From contig JAQWRF010000354.1 in assembly GCA_029243845.1 (NCBI GenBank), positions 1 through 9,650 of the forward strand: a stretch of 9,650 nucleotides of DNA. Direction: 5' to 3'. This DNA is from Planctomycetota bacterium (GTDB taxonomy: Bacteria > Planctomycetota > UBA1135). The translations under genes and the position numbers were made by a program. This document shows, in pieces, positions 7,038-9,650 of the stretch; positions within the stretch are counted from its first letter, which is position 1; every line of letters begins with the position of its first letter. The notes under the pieces were generated by a model that worked only from the letters and a program-made list of their open reading frames with translations, was not told where the DNA came from and did not search any database.

Positions 7038-7957
7038 TCATAACCGGATTGATCTTGAGCTTGCTGAGTTGCCAAGAAAGCAGCGCAGCGTTTACCGGGA
7101 AAATAGATTTGGACATCCGCGAAGATGATGTTGCGCTCCGGCGTTTGCGCTTGGGCGTTGAAGGTGCTTTCGGTGACGGTTATGACTATACGCTTAGCTT
7201 CAATAATGATATTGAAGAGTTAGAGGCTGAAGTGCATGAAGTGTTAATTGCCTTTGACCATTCTTGGGGAAAAATTGAACTAGGCTACTTTAAAGAGCCT
7301 TTTGGCTTAGAGAATAGCCACAGTAGTCACGAAGTAAATTTCCTTGAACGTTCAGATGCAACCATGCTCGCTGGCGATCACAATATAGGGATTGCTAACT
7401 ACATTGAAATGGATCCATCCACCCATTTGAGTTGGGGAGTATTTCGCAATTCTATTTCTGCGCGTTTCACCGACTTGATTGTCGCCAACGAAGACGCCGA
7501 TAATTTCTGGCATGTCGGCGCATCAGTTGGTGCTCGCGAGTCGGACAGATTCTTTCAAGGCGACGAAATCATGATGTTCGATGTTGAAACGCTTTACCAG
7601 GCCGGAGCTTTTAGCTTCCAGGCCGAAGCGCAGTCTTTAGAAATTGACAACACCGAGTCCACATCCTTTACCTTGCAAGCAGCGTATGTGATTAACGGTG
7701 GCAACAGAATTTACGATACAACTAGGGCAAAGTTTTTATTTCCAGCAACCGCCGGCGACATTGAGGCTGCCATCCGCGCTACTCGGGTTGACATGAGCGA
7801 GTACAACCCCGCGATGAGCGTGATTAATGCTTACAACGCGGCGCTGAATTATTGCTTGAGCAATTCGAGTAAACTCCAACTGGAGGTCGAGCGTGGCAGC
7901 GATGGCCTGAGCGACGATCAGACGACGGTAGCGCTGCGCTATCATTTCCGCTGGTAA
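7034..7957 (+). CDS. OprO/OprP-type (phosphate-selective porin family) outer-membrane porin, short
   Basis: A 307-residue predicted beta-barrel channel of the porin O/P family, known for uptake of phosphate, polyphosphate or other anions. Seen: RRLRLGVEG followed by alternating strand-like segments, the family hallmark LGYFKEPFGLE (83-93) with NFLERSD soon after, and a C-terminal strand ending in Trp307, like the terminal aromatic recognised by the BAM machinery. It is shorter than typical members (about 400 residues or more). The signal sequence is unusual: MIITGLILSLLSCQESSAA has no Lys or Arg, and offers both a signal peptidase I site after Ala19 and a lipobox-like LLSC at 10-13. The start is fixed by an in-frame TAA at 7028-7030 and overlaps the mutS stop as ATGA, so translation is probably coupled. 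I see no arginine ladder clear enough to claim phosphate specificity, and no pho-box or phosphatase gene lies nearby. Confidence 0.82.
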   Translation: MIITGLILSLLSCQESSAAFTGKIDLDIREDDVALRRLRLGVEGAFGDGYDYTLSFNNDIEELEAEVHEVLIAFDHSWGKIELGYFKEPFGLENSHSSHEVNFLERSDATMLAGDHNIGIANYIEMDPSTHLSWGVFRNSISARFTDLIVANEDADNFWHVGASVGARESDRFFQGDEIMMFDVETLYQAGAFSFQAEAQSLEIDNTESTSFTLQAAYVINGGNRIYDTTRAKFLFPATAGDIEAAIRATRVDMSEYNPAMSVINAYNAALNYCLSNSSKLQLEVERGSDGLSDDQTTVALRYHFRW

Positions 7958-8544
7958 TGTTACTGCTCATCGACAACTATGATTCGTTTACCTACAACCT
8001 TTATCACATGGTTGCCGAGCGTGACTTTGATGTTGAGGTAGTGCGCAACGACGTGCACACGGCCGAGCAGTTGCTAGCCTTAAATCCGCAAGCAGTCATT
8101 TTGAGCCCCGGGCCAGGGCGCCCAAGTGGCGCTGGGGTTTGCTTAGAGCTGCTAGAAAAAATAGCGGACCACATCCCTGTGCTCGGCGTATGTCTTGGCC
8201 ATCAATCTGTAGTCGAGGCGTGTGGCGGCGAGTTGATTATTGACGCCGAGCCGAAGCATGGTAAGTCGTCGGTGGCGCAGTTTGATGCGCAGTCTGTATT
8301 GTTTGCCGGGGTTTGTAACCCGCTAGTAGTGGGTCGCTACCACTCGCTGAAGGCAAGTAATCCAACGCTGCCATCTGCGTTGCGCAAGATAGCGTGGCTG
8401 GATGATGGTATGATAATGGCGGTTGAGCATGTGTCAAAACCGTGGTTTGGTGTGCAATTTCACCCCGAGTCTATACTTAGCCCGCAAGGTCAGATTTTGA
8501 TGGATAATTTTCTTAATGTCACAAAACAAAACACAAAAAACTAA
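7957..8544 (+). CDS. Glutamine amidotransferase subunit of aminodeoxychorismate/anthranilate synthase (PabA/TrpG)
   Basis: A 195-residue class I glutamine amidotransferase that hydrolyses glutamine and passes ammonia to a chorismate-binding partner, PabB for folate or TrpE for tryptophan. Seen: IDNYDSFTYNL at the N terminus; the oxyanion segment SPGPG (50-54); GVCLGHQ with the nucleophile Cys79; the conserved RYHSL (127-131); and QFHPES with His169 and Glu171, completing the triad. Length is normal. The start overlaps the porin stop by one base (TAATG), which suggests translational coupling. No trpE, trpD, trpC or pabB gene is beside it, so it may serve either pathway, as dual-use PabA proteins do. 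For that reason no symbol is given. Confidence 0.94.
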   Translation: MLLLIDNYDSFTYNLYHMVAERDFDVEVVRNDVHTAEQLLALNPQAVILSPGPGRPSGAGVCLELLEKIADHIPVLGVCLGHQSVVEACGGELIIDAEPKHGKSSVAQFDAQSVLFAGVCNPLVVGRYHSLKASNPTLPSALRKIAWLDDGMIMAVEHVSKPWFGVQFHPESILSPQGQILMDNFLNVTKQNTKN

Positions 8545-8914
8545 AGCTTCGGTTGCGCAATTCTTGAACGCGGTCGAAGATAAGCAGCAGCGTGCCGACT
8601 CAAAGGCGCTCGATAAAATGATGAAAGCCGTGGTGGGCCGCAAAGGCGCGATGTGGGGCGAGTCGATTGTCGGATTCGGCGACATCGAGTTAAAGTACGC
8701 CAGTGGACGAGAACTTGAGTGGTTTAAGATTGGCTATTCTCCACGCAAGGGCAAAATGTCTTTATACCTTTGGAGCACTTCACCTAAACTTGACAAATTG
8801 TTGGATAAATTAGGTAAACATAAGCGTTCGAAAGGATGTCTTTATATCAATAAACTTGCTGACGTAGATGTCGATGTCTTACAAAAGATCCTTGAGCTTT
8901 GCGCTAAAGACTAA
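8516..8914 (+). CDS. DUF1801 (YdhG-like) domain protein
   Basis: A 132-residue protein matching the DUF1801 family of unknown function. Seen: ASVAQFLNAVED (11-22), the family-typical AMWGESIVGFG (45-55), SGRELEWFKIGYSPRKG (63-79), then SLYLW and LLDKLGKHKRSKGCLYINKL (95-114). No signal peptide or membrane segment, so probably cytosolic. The start lies 29 bp inside the end of the PabA/TrpG gene. No later Met, Val or Leu start precedes the conserved region closely, so the overlap seems genuine and implies coupling by reinitiation or internal entry. It is followed after 5 bp by yaaA, which suggests, without proof, a joint role in stress response. Confidence 0.88.
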   Translation: MSQNKTQKTKASVAQFLNAVEDKQQRADSKALDKMMKAVVGRKGAMWGESIVGFGDIELKYASGRELEWFKIGYSPRKGKMSLYLWSTSPKLDKLLDKLGKHKRSKGCLYINKLADVDVDVLQKILELCAKD

Positions 8915-8919
8915 GCCAA

Positions 8920-9650
8920 ATGCTAGTTCTTCTCTCTCCTGCTAAAAAGTTAGATTTCGAAACCAGTGCTGTTGATGTCGAATCAACACAGCCGCGGTTT
9001 TTGAAGAAGTCCGCCGAGTTGATTGAAATTCTTAAAGCAAAATCGAAAAGCGAAGTCGCGGAGCTGATGAAATTGAGCGACGCTTTGGCCGAGCTTAATG
9101 TAGAACGTTACTCTTGCTGGAAGAAACGTCATTCAGCAACGAATGCTCATCCGAGTTTGCTGTGCTTTAAAGGCGCGGTTTATGCGGCTCTTGACGCCGG
9201 CACTTTCAATAAAACTCAGCTTAAATTCGCTAATAAGCAAGTGCGCATTCTGTCAGGCCTTTACGGTGTTTTGCGCCCCTTTGATTTAATGCAACCTTAT
9301 CGACTCGAGATGGGCACAAAGTTAAATAACGCTTGCGGCTCTAACCTGTATAAGTTTTGGGGCTCTGATTTGTCGGACGCGTTAAACGCTGAAGGCGAAG
9401 AGGTGATTGTCAATTTGGCGTCGAACGAATACTTCAAAGCGGTCGTTGCCAAGAATCTACAGGCGCAATTAATCACCCCGCAGTTTAAAGAGAAAAAAGA
9501 CGGCGATTACAAAATGATCGGCGTGTTCGCTAAGACGGCACGCGGCTTGATGACACGTTACATCATAGAAAATAAAGTAACAAACGTCGCTGAACTCAAA
9601 AAGTTCAACGACGCTGGTTATAAATTCAATAAGCCGTTATCGACTGCTAC
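8920..9650 (+). CDS. yaaA: Peroxide-stress protein YaaA (UPF0246/DUF328), 3' end cut by window
   Basis: The first 243 codons of a YaaA protein, running off the right edge; E. coli YaaA has 258 residues, so roughly 15 are missing. Seen: the N terminus MLVLLSPAKKLDF; FKGAVYAALDA (83-93); LSGLYGVLRPFDLMQPYRLE (111-130), nearly invariant in the family; NLASNEYFK (165-173); and KTARGLMTRYIIEN (205-218). In E. coli YaaA is induced by OxyR under hydrogen peroxide, lowers free intracellular iron and DNA damage, and related structural work suggests DNA binding. It begins 5 bp after the DUF1801 stop and has no clear ribosome-binding site, so it is probably translated from the mutS-cluster message. No OxyR site can be seen next to it. 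Confidence 0.95.
   Translation, partial: MLVLLSPAKKLDFETSAVDVESTQPRFLKKSAELIEILKAKSKSEVAELMKLSDALAELNVERYSCWKKRHSATNAHPSLLCFKGAVYAALDAGTFNKTQLKFANKQVRILSGLYGVLRPFDLMQPYRLEMGTKLNNACGSNLYKFWGSDLSDALNAEGEEVIVNLASNEYFKAVVAKNLQAQLITPQFKEKKDGDYKMIGVFAKTARGLMTRYIIENKVTNVAELKKFNDAGYKFNKPLSTA

Noticed and set aside
8434..8685. 83-codon - strand open frame spanning the PabA/DUF1801 overlap
   Set aside because: Both genes on the + strand are supported by family motifs; this frame has none.
1..9650. CRISPR array, tRNA, rRNA, insertion sequence or attachment site
   Set aside because: By eye I found no spaced repeats, cloverleaf genes, transposase motifs or target-site duplications; the window is nearly all ordinary coding sequence.

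Overview
The window comes from a Gram-negative bacterium, probably a proteobacterium and perhaps a gammaproteobacterium. The signs are an OprO/OprP-type outer-membrane porin, a predicted lipoprotein, and MutS, YaaA, AlkA-like and acyl-CoA dehydrogenase proteins of ordinary proteobacterial appearance. Base composition looks mid-range and even throughout. I see no insertion sequence, phage gene, tRNA, rRNA, CRISPR array or long repeat. The DNA is almost wholly coding: nine genes, the last cut by the right edge, and no gene-free stretch longer than about 50 bp apart from the first 17 bases.

Left part (1-4298): four single genes on alternating strands. A full-length but divergent GHMP-family sugar kinase homologue (+, 18-1505) reads toward a helical lipoprotein gene (-, 1508-2404), with a hairpin terminator for the first lying inside the 3' end of the second. 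The lipoprotein gene is divergent from an AlkA-type DNA glycosylase gene (+, 2412-3056), with 7 bp between start codons. The glycosylase gene abuts tail to tail, with no gap, an acyl-CoA dehydrogenase gene (-, 3057-4298).

Right part (4347-9650): a five-gene + strand cluster with overlapping or nearly touching ends: mutS, an OprO/P-like porin, a PabA/TrpG glutamine amidotransferase, a DUF1801 protein and yaaA (incomplete). The 48-bp gap between the dehydrogenase and mutS holds an inverted repeat that places the same hexamer 17 bp ahead of a -10-like box on each strand.

Functional reading: three proteins have DNA-maintenance or oxidative-stress roles (alkylation repair, mismatch repair, YaaA). 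The cluster ties mutS and yaaA in one likely transcript to an outer-membrane channel and a folate/tryptophan enzyme. The most unusual item is the first gene. It keeps the fold-defining glycine motifs of arabinokinase/galactokinase-type GHMP proteins over its full length, yet the positions expected to carry the catalytic Arg, the catalytic Asp and the phosphate-loop serines are changed, so it may be a pseudokinase or a kinase with altered chemistry. A second theme is that none of the nine start codons has a convincing Shine-Dalgarno sequence, and several have a -10-like box 7-8 nt upstream, which suggests leaderless or SD-independent initiation. Family assignments rest on remembered motifs, not on database searches.
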